From: Oceanicaulis sp.
GTDB lineage: Bacteria; Pseudomonadota; Alphaproteobacteria; Caulobacterales; Maricaulaceae
Direction: 5' to 3'
Length of the DNA stretch: 64,000 bases
Assembly (NCBI GenBank): GCA_040112665.1
Contig: CP157796.1
Coordinates: forward strand, 870,813 to 934,812
Part shown: one piece after another, positions 46,416 through 55,600 of the stretch
Numbering within the stretch: the first letter of the stretch is position 1
Layout of the letters: the number at the start of each line of letters is the position of its first letter
Translations under genes and position numbers: made by a program
Notes under the pieces: model-generated
The model's input: the letters and a program-made list of their open reading frames with translations, nothing else
What the model was told of the DNA's origin: nothing
Database searches by the model: none

Positions 46416-46844
46416 ATGTCCCAGCCCCTCACCGTCCTGCACGTCGAAGACGATTTCGCCGATGCGATCCTGCTGCAGCACGCCCTGTGCGACGGCGGGG
46501 CGTTCGACATCGATCTCGAAGTGGTGCGCACCCTGCGCGAGGCGCGGCGCAAGCTGACCAAGCGGTCCTACGACCTGATCATCGCCGATCTGCGCCTGCC
46601 CGATTCCACCAATCCCAACGAGACGGTCTCCCTGCTGCGCAAGGACGCCACGGAAACCCAGATCCTGGTGCTCACCGGCTCGGCCGGGGTGGACGCGGAG
46701 AAGGTCGGCGCCGGCGTCACGGTGCTCGACAAGAACGCCTTCTTCCACAATCGCGACGACCGCAAGAGCCGGGCGCTGGTCCGCCGCGTGCTCGAAGCCT
46801 GCGAGCCGGATGCGGACGAGGACGACGACGCGCTGATGCTCTAG
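46416..46844 (+). CDS. Single-domain response regulator
   Basis: 142 residues. Receiver fold: acidic pair in VLHVEDDF (11-13), phosphoacceptor D58 in LIIADLRLPD, and VLDKNAFF near 106 where most have the conserved Lys of the KPF type. The C-terminal tail is acidic (EPDADEDDDAL). No output domain, so it probably acts by phosphotransfer or protein binding; the two kinases in this window are possible partners, not proven. Confidence 0.88.
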   Translation: MSQPLTVLHVEDDFADAILLQHALCDGGAFDIDLEVVRTLREARRKLTKRSYDLIIADLRLPDSTNPNETVSLLRKDATETQILVLTGSAGVDAEKVGAGVTVLDKNAFFHNRDDRKSRALVRRVLEACEPDADEDDDALML

Positions 46845-46884
46845 CGCCCTTGGCCGCGCGCGCGCCCCGCCTAGTTCCCCGGCC

Positions 46885-47637
46885 ATGGCTCTGACCTCTC
46901 TTCCAGACGGCTATCGCGCGCTGGTCTTCGGCGCCACGGGCGGGATCGGCCGCGCCTTGTGCGCCGCGATCGCAGCCGATCCGCGCCTGGGATCGCTTCA
47001 CGCCGCCTCGCGCTCGGGCGAGGCGGTCGCCGGCGCGGCCGCGCTGAGCTTCGATCTCGACCGGCCCGAAACGATCGAACAGGCGGTGAAGGCCGCGTCA
47101 GGCGAGACCGGCCTGCATCTCGTCATCTGCGCGACCGGCGCGCTTCACGGCGAGGACGGGCTGGAACCCGAGAAGAGCTGGCGGCAACTGGACGCCGAGC
47201 GCCTGCTCGCCGCCTTCCGGGTCAACACGGTCCTGCCGGCTCTGGTGGCGAAAGCCGCCCTGCCGCGGCTCGCCACCGGCGACAAGACACATCCGGAGAA
47301 GGCCGTGTTCGCGGCGCTCTCGGCGCGCGTGGGGTCGATCTCGGACAATCGTCTGGGCGGCTGGCACGGCTATCGCGCGTCCAAGGCGGCGCTCAACCAG
47401 ATCCTCCGCACCCTGTCGATCGAGCTTGCGCGCAAGGCGCCGCACGCGGTCTGTCTGGGGCTGCATCCCGGCACGGTCGATACGCGCCTGTCGGAGCCCT
47501 TCCAGCGCGGCGTGCCCGAAGGCAAGCTCTTCACCCCCCATTTCGCCGCCGAGCGGCTGCTGTCGGTGATCGACAGCTGCGGGCCGGACGTCAGCGGCCG
47601 CGTCTTCGACTGGGCGGGAAAGGAGATCGCGCCGTGA
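46885..47637 (+). CDS. Short-chain dehydrogenase/reductase (C-factor-like)
   Basis: 250 residues. NAD-binding ALVFGATGGIGRALC, NAG-like VICATGALH, catalytic YRASK (Tyr, Lys) with a Ser in the preceding strand, and LGLHPGTVDTRLSEPF. It resembles the CsgA/C-factor branch of SDRs. Overlaps the next gene by GTGA, so the two work together. Substrate unknown. Confidence 0.9.
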   Translation: MALTSLPDGYRALVFGATGGIGRALCAAIAADPRLGSLHAASRSGEAVAGAAALSFDLDRPETIEQAVKAASGETGLHLVICATGALHGEDGLEPEKSWRQLDAERLLAAFRVNTVLPALVAKAALPRLATGDKTHPEKAVFAALSARVGSISDNRLGGWHGYRASKAALNQILRTLSIELARKAPHAVCLGLHPGTVDTRLSEPFQRGVPEGKLFTPHFAAERLLSVIDSCGPDVSGRVFDWAGKEIAP

Positions 47638-48185
47638 ACCCTGATTTCGGCGATCCCGCCAAAACCGTGCTCGATCTTCTGACCCGGGCCGCGAACGACA
47701 GGCGCTCGCCACTGCGCTGGCCGGTGCTGGCCACGCGCGGCGACGACGACGGCTGGCCCGGCGCGCGCATGCTGGTGGTGCGCGCCTTCGACCGGACGAC
47801 GCTGCAGATCGAGCTTCACACCGACCGCCGCTCGGCCAAGTGCGCCGCGCTTCAGACCGATCCGGCCTGCGCGCTTTTGTTTTTCGACAAGGGCGCGATG
47901 GTTCAGCTCAGGGTGGACGGCCGGGCGCGTGTGCACGCCGGCGGCGATCCGGCGGCGGACGCCGCGTTCGCCCGCGCGCCCGAAGGCTCGCTCGACGATT
48001 ATCGCGGCCCGCCGCCGGGCGCCGCACCCGATGCGCCGGGGTCTGACGATGCGCGCGCGAACTTCGCCGCGATCCGGATCAGCCTTGAGCGCGCCGATCT
48101 TCTGAAGATCAGCCGGGACGGGCATCAGCGCGCCTTCATCGATTTCCGGTCCGAGCCGCCGACGGTGCGCGGCGCGGCGCCCTGA
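47634..48185 (+). CDS. Pyridoxamine phosphate oxidase-like FMN-binding protein
   Basis: 183 residues from a GTG at 47634. Split-barrel FMN-binding fold: LRWPVLATRG, GWPGARMLVVRAFDR, IELHTDRRSAKCAALQTDPACALLFFDKGAMVQLRVDGRARV, and a C-terminal LLKISRDGHQRAFIDF. Similar proteins are PNPOx-like flavin reductases. The GTGA overlap with the SDR gene makes a two-gene redox unit likely. Confidence 0.87.
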   Translation: MNPDFGDPAKTVLDLLTRAANDRRSPLRWPVLATRGDDDGWPGARMLVVRAFDRTTLQIELHTDRRSAKCAALQTDPACALLFFDKGAMVQLRVDGRARVHAGGDPAADAAFARAPEGSLDDYRGPPPGAAPDAPGSDDARANFAAIRISLERADLLKISRDGHQRAFIDFRSEPPTVRGAAP

Positions 48186-48248
48186 GGCTTGAACCGGCCG
48201 GGCGGACGCGGTTTGTCTTGAGGCCACAGCGAACGCCAGGGAGACACA

Positions 48249-48668
48249 ATGGCCGGTTTCATCGACCCCACCCGCGAATCCTTCGACGCCTTCAAGGCGC
48301 TGCCGCGCGACGAGCCGGTGGAGATGCTTAACCTCATCAAGCTGCGCGACCGGGCGGCCTATCCGGACGGGCGCGAGGCCAGCGGGTTCGAGGCCTACAA
48401 GACGTATGGACAGACCTCCGGGCCGATCTTCAGCCGCGTCGGCGGCAGGATCGTCTGGCGGGGCAAGCCGCGCGCCGTGGTCATCGGCCCGCAGGCCGAG
48501 CTCTGGGATCTCGCCTTCATCGCGGCCTATCCCAGCGCAGCGGCGTTCCTCGAGATGATCGCGGACGAAACCTACCAGAAAGACGCCGTGCCCCATCGCC
48601 AGGCGGCGGTGGAAGACAGCCGGCTCATCCGCTGCCTGCCCGACGAGCGCGGCGGCGGGTTCGCCTGA
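48249..48668 (+). CDS. DUF1330 family protein
   Basis: 139 residues with the ferredoxin-like alpha/beta dimeric barrel pattern: EPVEMLNLIKLRDRAAYPD, GFEAYKTYGQTSGPIFSRVGGRIVWRGKP, and DLAFIAAYPSAAAFLEMIADETYQKDAVPHRQAAVEDSRLI. DUF1330 has no fixed biochemical role. AGGGAGACACA stands before the ATG. Convergent with the hybrid kinase, four bases apart. Confidence 0.88.
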   Translation: MAGFIDPTRESFDAFKALPRDEPVEMLNLIKLRDRAAYPDGREASGFEAYKTYGQTSGPIFSRVGGRIVWRGKPRAVVIGPQAELWDLAFIAAYPSAAAFLEMIADETYQKDAVPHRQAAVEDSRLIRCLPDERGGGFA

Positions 48669-48672
48669 CCGC

Positions 48673-50730
48673 TCAGGCTGCGCCGGAGACCGGCCTGGCG
48701 ATCCGGTCTTCCCGGCCGAGCACGCGCGCGCACTCGGTCAGGAGCTGGGTCTTGTCGACCGGTTTGGGGACATAGCCGTCCATGCCGGCGGCGAGATAGC
48801 GGGTGCGGTCGCCGGCCATCGCATCAGCGGTGATCGCGATGACGGGGACGTCGGCGGCCGGGCCCGAGCGCATGCGCTCGCGCGCCTCCAGCCCGCTCAT
48901 GCCGGGCATGTGCGCGTCCATGAGCACCAGATCGACCGGCTCGGCTTTAACCGCTTCAAGCGCCGCAGCGCCGCTCTCCGCCTCGCCGACCCGGGCGCCG
49001 GCCGCTTCAAGAAAGCAGCGCGCGATCACCCGGTTCACCTCGTTGTCGTCGACCACCAGCACGCGCGCGCCGCTCAGAAGATCGGCCATGCAGGGCGCGC
49101 TCTCCGGCGCGGCCGCCGCGCCTTCGACATGGCCGGCCATCAGGCTCAGCGTGAAGCACGAGCCTTCACCTGGCGTGGAGGCGACGGTGACATCCCCCCC
49201 CATGGCGCGGGCCAGCTCGCGCGCGATGACCAGGCCCAGCCCCGCGCCGCCATGCTTGCGGGCGAGCGACTGGTCGGCCTGGCTGAAGCGTTCGAAAAGC
49301 CGGGCGATCTCGGCCTCGGTGAGGCCGCATCCGGTGTCGGTCACCTCGATCGTGAGCCGCCAAGAGTCCGCGCCGTCGGGGCAGGCGGAAGCCTGAACGC
49401 GCACCTCGCCAGCGTCGGTGAACTTCACCGCGTTCGCGACGAGGTTGGACAGGCACTGGCGCAGGCGCACCGCGTCGATCGAAAGCCGCGCCGGCAGCGC
49501 TTCGGCGTCGCAGCTGAACCTGACGCCCTTCTTCTGAGCCGCCGGCGCGAACAGGGCGCAGGCCGCCCGGATCGTCTCGCCGGGATCGACCGGCTCGGGC
49601 GCGATCTCCAGCGCGCCGGCCTCGATCCGGGACAGGTCCAGAATGTCGTTCAGCACGCCGAGGAGGAGGACACCGGAATCCTCGATCACCGCGAGCTTCT
49701 TCGCCTGCGGGGCGGGAAGGCCCTCTTCAGCCAGCGCGCGCGCCATGCCCAGAACGCCGTTCAGGGGCGTGCGCAATTCATGGCTCATGTTTGCGAGGAA
49801 GGCGGACTTGGCCTCGCTGGCCGCTTCGGCGGCGGTGAGTGCGGTCTTCAGTTCGCCCGCCAGCGTCTCCGCGCTGTCGGCGAGATAGGCGACGGCCACG
49901 TACTGAGCGACCGCCGTGGCGAGCGCGACCTCCTCGGGGGTCCAGCGCCGCGGCCCGCCGACATTTTCGCAGCACACCACGCCGCGCACGCCGCGCCCGG
50001 TCAGGATCGGCGCGTCCAGCATCGCGCCCACATTGAGCGGCTTGAGATAATCGCGGCCGAACGCGCGGGTCACCGGATCGGTCAGAGCGTCCTCGACGCA
50101 GACGGTGTAACCCGCCTCGACCGCCTCGAAATAGGCGGGGTTGGTCTCCCGCCCGATGCGCAGCCCGGCCTCATGCCGGCCCGAGGCCGCGTCAAAAAGG
50201 GTCAGGCAGGTCAGCCCCGAGCCGTCTTCTTCGAGCCGCCAGACGCTCGCCCGCTCGACCCCGAGCAGGGCGCACAGGCGGCGCGCGGCCTCTTCCATCA
50301 GGGTGATGCGGTCCCAGCCTTCGCGCAGATGCGCGCGCGCCAGGCTCTCCACGCCCGCATTGAAGCTGCGGGAGCGTTCGAGCGCGGCCTGAAGCTCGGC
50401 CTCGGCGCGGGCGCGCGCGGCGACTTCGGTGTCGAGCCGGCTCAGCAAAGGCGCCCAGCGCAGGAAGCCCCAGCCGATCATCACGAAGGACAGCGTGTAG
50501 AGCACATAGGCCCCGCCGTCGGCGACCGGTTTGGGCAGGGCGATGAGGTCCGGAACGACGGGGAAATGCTCGATCGAATCCGCGAGCGCTGCGAGAAACA
50601 GCACGCCGAGCCCGAGATTGACCAGAAGCGCCCGCTCGCTCGCCCGGCCCATGCGCCGGGTGATGAGCTGAAACAGCACCGCCATCGCCGCCGAGATGAC
50701 GAGTAGAGTGAGATCGCCGACCGCGTTCAT
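48673..50730 (-). CDS. Hybrid sensor histidine kinase: membrane helices, GAF, HisKA, HATPase, receiver
   Basis: 685 residues. Three N-terminal hydrophobic segments (about 5-85), a coiled-coil linker, a GAF-like domain ([18 protein letters not shown], then [15 protein letters not shown], about 135-290), HisKA with [20 protein letters not shown], HATPase motifs [17 protein letters not shown] and [13 protein letters not shown], and a C-terminal receiver with [11 protein letters not shown], phosphoacceptor [11 protein letters not shown] and VPKPVDK. Input signal unknown. Transcribed alone. Confidence 0.93.
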   Translation of the reverse strand: MNAVGDLTLLVISAAMAVLFQLITRRMGRASERALLVNLGLGVLFLAALADSIEHFPVVPDLIALPKPVADGGAYVLYTLSFVMIGWGFLRWAPLLSRLDTEVAARARAEAELQAALERSRSFNAGVESLARAHLREGWDRITLMEEAARRLCALLGVERASVWRLEEDGSGLTCLTLFDAASGRHEAGLRIGRETNPAYFEAVEAGYTVCVEDALTDPVTRAFGRDYLKPLNVGAMLDAPILTGRGVRGVVCCENVGGPRRWTPEEVALATAVAQYVAVAYLADSAETLAGELKTALTAAEAASEAKSAFLANMSHELRTPLNGVLGMARALAEEGLPAPQAKKLAVIEDSGVLLLGVLNDILDLSRIEAGALEIAPEPVDPGETIRAACALFAPAAQKKGVRFSCDAEALPARLSIDAVRLRQCLSNLVANAVKFTDAGEVRVQASACPDGADSWRLTIEVTDTGCGLTEAEIARLFERFSQADQSLARKHGGAGLGLVIARELARAMGGDVTVASTPGEGSCFTLSLMAGHVEGAAAAPESAPCMADLLSGARVLVVDDNEVNRVIARCFLEAAGARVGEAESGAAALEAVKAEPVDLVLMDAHMPGMSGLEARERMRSGPAADVPVIAITADAMAGDRTRYLAAGMDGYVPKPVDKTQLLTECARVLGREDRIARPVSGAA

Positions 50731-50823
50731 CGCGCCGCCCCCGTCCTGCTTGCAGCGGGCAGTATCGCGCGCCCAGGTAAAGGATCGGTTCGCAGCGGTT
50801 GCGAATAAGCCGATGACGCCCGG

Positions 50824-52584
50824 TCAGGGGAAGCGCCAGAAGCGCTGATCCTCGATCTCCACCTTACGCAGGGTCGGATTTCTGTCCTCCGGCGGGCGGG
50901 CTCCGGTGCGGATCAGCACGCCGATATCCTGAATGAGATTGCGGTCGCCGTTGAAATAGCCGTGGCCGAAATCGTCGAAGATCCCGTAGCTGAAGAAATC
51001 ACCGTCCAGGGCGCTGACGTCGATCGTATCCAGCCCTGGCAGGGTCACCGGACGTCCGCGCTCGTCCACGTCGCCGGCCCGCCTGCCGCAGGCGGCGTCG
51101 TCATTGTTCATCCGGCACATCTGGATCGAGGCGCGCATGGCGAGATCGTTCGCCGACGCATAGAGCGTGAGCCCGCGGCCCAGCCCTTCGATGTCTGCGG
51201 CATACCGGGCGAAGGCCTGCGCCTCAACGTCCGGCGCGGCGAAGATGAGCTCGCCCAGAAGCGGGGTCTCGCCGTCATGTTCGGCCGCCATGTCCGAGAG
51301 CACCGGCATGATCACGTAATTGCCCATGGAGTGGGCGATCACATGGACTTCCGCCGCGTCGGTCGAGGCCAGCACGAAGTCGATATACTCGCGGAAATAC
51401 GCCCGCGCGGTCTCCGCCGCGCGGCGCGAGGGCAGATAGTTCGGCGCGTGCCGGGTCGGCCAGGAGAAGATGAAGGCCTCGCCGTCGAACTGGCTGTCGA
51501 CCTTCAGCTGGGCCGCCGTCATCGCCGCGTCCTTGAAGCTCACATCGAAGCCGTGAACGAAAACGAAGGCCTTGCGCACGTCCGACACCGCTTCGGCGAA
51601 CCCCTCCCGGCTCAGCGTCTCGGCGCGGTAGAAGACGAAATGGCGGTAAGGGTCGAGATCCTCACGCCAGCTCGCGCCGAACAGGCCGATCTCGGCCGGG
51701 CGCGGAATCTCGGCAAAGCCGCGGCGGCATTCACGATCGGACTGCGTGTAGTCGCCCTCGAGGCAGGGCACGGTGAGCGTCACCGACCCCAGCGTCAGCC
51801 CGGTCTCGCTCTCCACCGCGGCGAACGGGGTGACGTTCGCCGTGCCCACCATGTTCATCCGCTCGATCGGGGTTTCCACGTCCACCGCCCGGTTGGTGCC
51901 GTAGAACACCCGCACCGGCGTGCATGAGCCCAGCGCGATGCATTCGTCGATATCGGCCTGCAGATCCGCGTCCGCGCCGGGCAGCGCGGCGGGCGCGACC
52001 TCTTCGGCCGGCGGCGGCGGAGGAGGGGGCGGAGGGGGTGGCGGAGGCGGAGGGGGTGGCGGAGGCGGAGGAGGCGGCGGCGGCGGGGGCGCAGGGGCTG
52101 ACGGAGCCGACCCGTAGACGGGCTGCGGCGCGAATGCGGCGTCGTCCTCCGGCATGAATTCGGAAAAGAGCAGTCGCGCCTCGATCGGCTCGGGATCGTA
52201 GGTTCCGGCGTAGATCGAGTAGGCCCCGGCCTCGGCCTCGATCTCCAGAAGCGCATCAGTCGACGGTCCGCCGTCGTCGTCGCACCAGACCTGCCCGTCC
52301 GGGCCCTCGATCCTGAGCGTCGTGTCCGCGCCGCTGTCGAGATAGACGACGATCCAGCCGCCTACCGCCCAGTCGAGCCGCGCCGTCGGCTCGGCGGGAA
52401 AGAACCCCACGCAGTCGCTGTCCGGCCAGGCGGCGTCCGCCTCGACCGGCCCGCCCGCGACGACCTCGACGCTCTCCGGATCGGGCGTGAAGCCCGGTGC
52501 GAGCGCGATCTCGACCGGCTGGGCGAATGCGGGTGCGGACGCGAGCGCGGCGATACAGGCGCAGGTGCGAAGCAGCGATTTCAT
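50824..52584 (-). CDS. Exported alpha/beta hydrolase (DUF900-like) with a 27-proline tract
   Basis: 586 residues. Signal peptide (CIAALASAPAFA), a beta-rich N-terminal domain with acidic repeats, then 27 consecutive prolines encoded at 52009-52089, then a DUF900-type hydrolase: TPVRVFYGTNRA opening, VFVHGFDVSF, FIFSWPTRH, nucleophile motif VIAHSMGNYV and a likely catalytic His in FGHGYFNGD. Such enzymes are lipase/esterase-like and extracytoplasmic. The start ATG directly follows a hairpin and five T bases. Cotranscription with the giant autotransporter upstream would require read-through. Confidence 0.87.
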   Translation of the reverse strand: MKSLLRTCACIAALASAPAFAQPVEIALAPGFTPDPESVEVVAGGPVEADAAWPDSDCVGFFPAEPTARLDWAVGGWIVVYLDSGADTTLRIEGPDGQVWCDDDGGPSTDALLEIEAEAGAYSIYAGTYDPEPIEARLLFSEFMPEDDAAFAPQPVYGSAPSAPAPPPPPPPPPPPPPPPPPPPPPPPPPPPAEEVAPAALPGADADLQADIDECIALGSCTPVRVFYGTNRAVDVETPIERMNMVGTANVTPFAAVESETGLTLGSVTLTVPCLEGDYTQSDRECRRGFAEIPRPAEIGLFGASWREDLDPYRHFVFYRAETLSREGFAEAVSDVRKAFVFVHGFDVSFKDAAMTAAQLKVDSQFDGEAFIFSWPTRHAPNYLPSRRAAETARAYFREYIDFVLASTDAAEVHVIAHSMGNYVIMPVLSDMAAEHDGETPLLGELIFAAPDVEAQAFARYAADIEGLGRGLTLYASANDLAMRASIQMCRMNNDDAACGRRAGDVDERGRPVTLPGLDTIDVSALDGDFFSYGIFDDFGHGYFNGDRNLIQDIGVLIRTGARPPEDRNPTLRKVEIEDQRFWRFP

Positions 52585-52589
52585 AAAAA

Positions 52590-52618
52590 CGACCCCGGAG
52601 CAAACGGCTCTGGGGTCG
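52590..52618 (-). terminator. Intrinsic terminator after the giant autotransporter, abutting the hydrolase start
   Basis: CGACCCCGGAGC pairs with GCTCTGGGGTCG (one mismatch, loop AAACG). On the minus strand it is followed by TTTTT and then immediately by the ATG of the hydrolase. It ends the autotransporter transcript and covers the only G-rich stretch that could act as the hydrolase ribosome site. Confidence 0.8.
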
Positions 52619-52694
52619 AATCTAGCGCAGGCCGAGCCCGCTGGATACCGGCGACCGGGCGGCGGACCGTGACCGGCCCGCCGCCCGTGCTGGC

Positions 52695-55600
52695 TTAGAA
52701 CTTCATGCGGAAGTCGAAGCCGGCGCGGTGGTCTTCCACGTACTCGCCGAACTCGCCGGTGTATCCCAGCCGCAGCCCGATCCGGTCCGATCCGATCAGG
52801 TGCAGATCAGTGGAGATCCGGTAGGACTCGGAGTCCAGCAGCGTGCCGATCTTCGCCGGGTCCGCATCGGGGTTCGAGCCCAGGAAGCGCATCGGCAGCT
52901 CCACACGGCGGTCGGACTGGAAGTCCGCACCCAGCGTCATCGTGAAGGTGGCCGAGCTGGCCGGGCCTTCATAGAGCACCGCGCCGAGGGCGACTTCGGG
53001 GCTGATCCGGCCGATCACCTGGGTCTCGCGCAGACCCTCCATGCCCAGCCCTTCGAGCCCGCGCTCTTCGAAGCCGGTATGGTGCAGGGCGGTGGCCGAC
53101 GCGCTGATTTCCGGCCGGGCGAAGAGGCGGCCCGAGCGGAACACCTGAGCGAGGTGAAGTTCGGTCTGCAGATAGCCCGAGTTCGCCGAAGATTCCCCGA
53201 TCATCGGACCGAAGATGTTCTGCGAGCGGGTGGACTCCGTCCACTGCCAGCCGGCGGTCACCCCGCCGCCGACGATCACGCCGCCGGGGCTGGTGCGCTC
53301 GAAGCCGAGACCGGCGTGCAGGGCCTGGCCCTGGGTCCGCATGCGGTTGGTGTCGATGCGGAAGCCGGACAGCTCGTCATAGCCGATCGCGGCGGCGACC
53401 GTCCAAAGATCGTTCGTCACCTGCTCGAAGCCGCCGCGGAAGTGGATCGCATCGGCCTCCACCTCAAAGGTCTCGAACGTGTCCGCCCGGTGCGAGCCCG
53501 AGGCTTCCAGACGCGTCCAGACGCACTGGCCGTCCACCCGGCGGACCGGGCTTTCGCACGAGAACAGCTCGCTTCCGAAGGTCTGGGCGTTGTCGAGCTG
53601 GGCCTGAAGCGGGGCGATATGGCCGGACGGGTCGAGCTCGGTGAAGATCGCCGAGTAGGTGTCCTCCTGGCCGGCCTGCAGGTTGCCCAGCAGCGCCCCC
53701 AGGCGCCCGATCCCGGCCGAGCCGTCGGCCCGGATCGCGCTGTCGAGATGGCGGCCCAGATTGCGGCCGTTCTCGTTCAGGAAGTCCTGACCGAAATCGG
53801 TGAAGATCGTGAGCTGGATCCCGATGTCGTTGGCTTCGATGCCGAAGTCGACCGCGATCGTGTCGGCGATCTCCAGCCCGTTGTCCACCGCCGTGCCGGC
53901 CGTGGCGAACAGGGTCTGGTTCTCGTCGGTCTCCAGCCAGGTGAGGATCACCTCGCCGGTGCCGTCCACGGTCGTGTCGCCGGTGACGTTGACGATGTCG
54001 GACGCATAAGGCCCGAACGCCACGTCGAAGGCCAGATGACCGGTCGCCGTCTGCACGTAGTTGCCGTCGAGCTCCACCGAGTTGATGACCCGGGCGCCGT
54101 ACAGAAGATTGGTCGCCGGATCGCCCATCCCGTCGAGATTTCCGAACGTGTCGCGGTTCAGAAGATCGATCGGGAAGCGCGGCGCGGCGAGGCCCATCAG
54201 GAAATCACCGGCGTTGGTGAAGGTCGCAGGCGCGGCCGGCATGCTGACCGGCGTCGGCGGCAGAGCCTCCGGCGCTGCGGCCGAGCCGAAGCCGCCGGAC
54301 GCCGCCCCGCCGGCCGGGGCCGATGCGGGCAGGCCTGCGTCTGCAGTCGTCGTCACCGGAACCGGCGCATCCGCCACGCCCGGCGCGATCGCCGCAACAG
54401 GCTGGCCCGCCGAGATCGCCGCAGGCTGCGGGGCCGGATCGGCCGCCGGCTGGGACGCCGGGGCTTCGCCGCCGGGCGCAGGAGCGCCGCGCACCGTCGT
54501 GCCGACGGGAACAGTGGCCACCAGGCCGGCCGCTACGCCCGGATCGGACGCGTCGCCCGGCGCGGCGCCGGTGTTGCTGATCGCATCGGGCGTCACAGCG
54601 TTGCGGCCGCGGCTGCGCAGCCCGTCCTGGGCCGGAGCCTGAGCGGCCACGAGCCCCGAAGCGACGCCGGCCACGGCCAAGTCGCCGACCGAGTCGCCCC
54701 TGGCCGCGCCGGCCGGGCCGTTCGCCACAGGCGGCAGATCGTCAGAAGCGATCGCGGCGTCGAGGCCGGACTGCTGCGCGCCGTTCAGGCCGGTATCGCC
54801 GCCCTGGCCGGACGTGAAGGCGACCGGGTCGGACGCCGGCGCGGGATCTGCGATGTCGGCGGGCGTGATCGCAGCGATCGCGCCGCCGGCCAGGCCCGCG
54901 GTTTCACCGGAGACCGGAGCAGGCTCTGAAGCCGTCGCCGCGGCGGGCTCGACCGCAGCCGGCGCAGCCGAACCGGCCGAGACCGGAACTGCAGCGACGA
55001 TCGAGGTCGTCAGACCCGGAGCGGGCTGCAGATCGCGGCCGGTGTAACCCGCCGGAACCGGATCGCGCAGATCGATCGTGTCGAACGCGATGAAGGTCGC
55101 GCCTTCATTGTTGTTGAAGGCGTTCACGCCCGAGCCGAGATCGAGATTGCCCACGAACAGGCCGTTGTTCTCGATGAAGTCGTCCCCGGTGCTGGCGTCG
55201 AGCGCCAGGCCCGAGACCGCGCTGAGCGAGCCGAAGAGCTGGACGTGGTTGGCCGCCCCGCCGTCGAGGATCATGCCTGCGCCGAAGCCCGAGCCGCCGC
55301 GCACCATGCCGTCCAGACGGGCGAGGATGTCGCCCGCGCCGTCGGCACCGAGGCTCTGGGCGAAGACCGCATAGGCGTTCTCGGTCGCCGCGAAGATGTC
55401 GCCGGCCACCTCGATCTCGATCGCACCGCCGGTGCCCGCGCCGCCGGCCGTGCCGGCGAAGTCGCCGTCCACCCAGCCGCCGCCGCCGCCCAGGCTCTGG
55501 GCGATGACGCCGTGTGCGCCTTCACCCAGGGCGATGATGTCGCCGCCATGCACGAAGCTGATCGCGCCGCCGTCGCCGGCCGACAGGCCGTCGAACAGAT

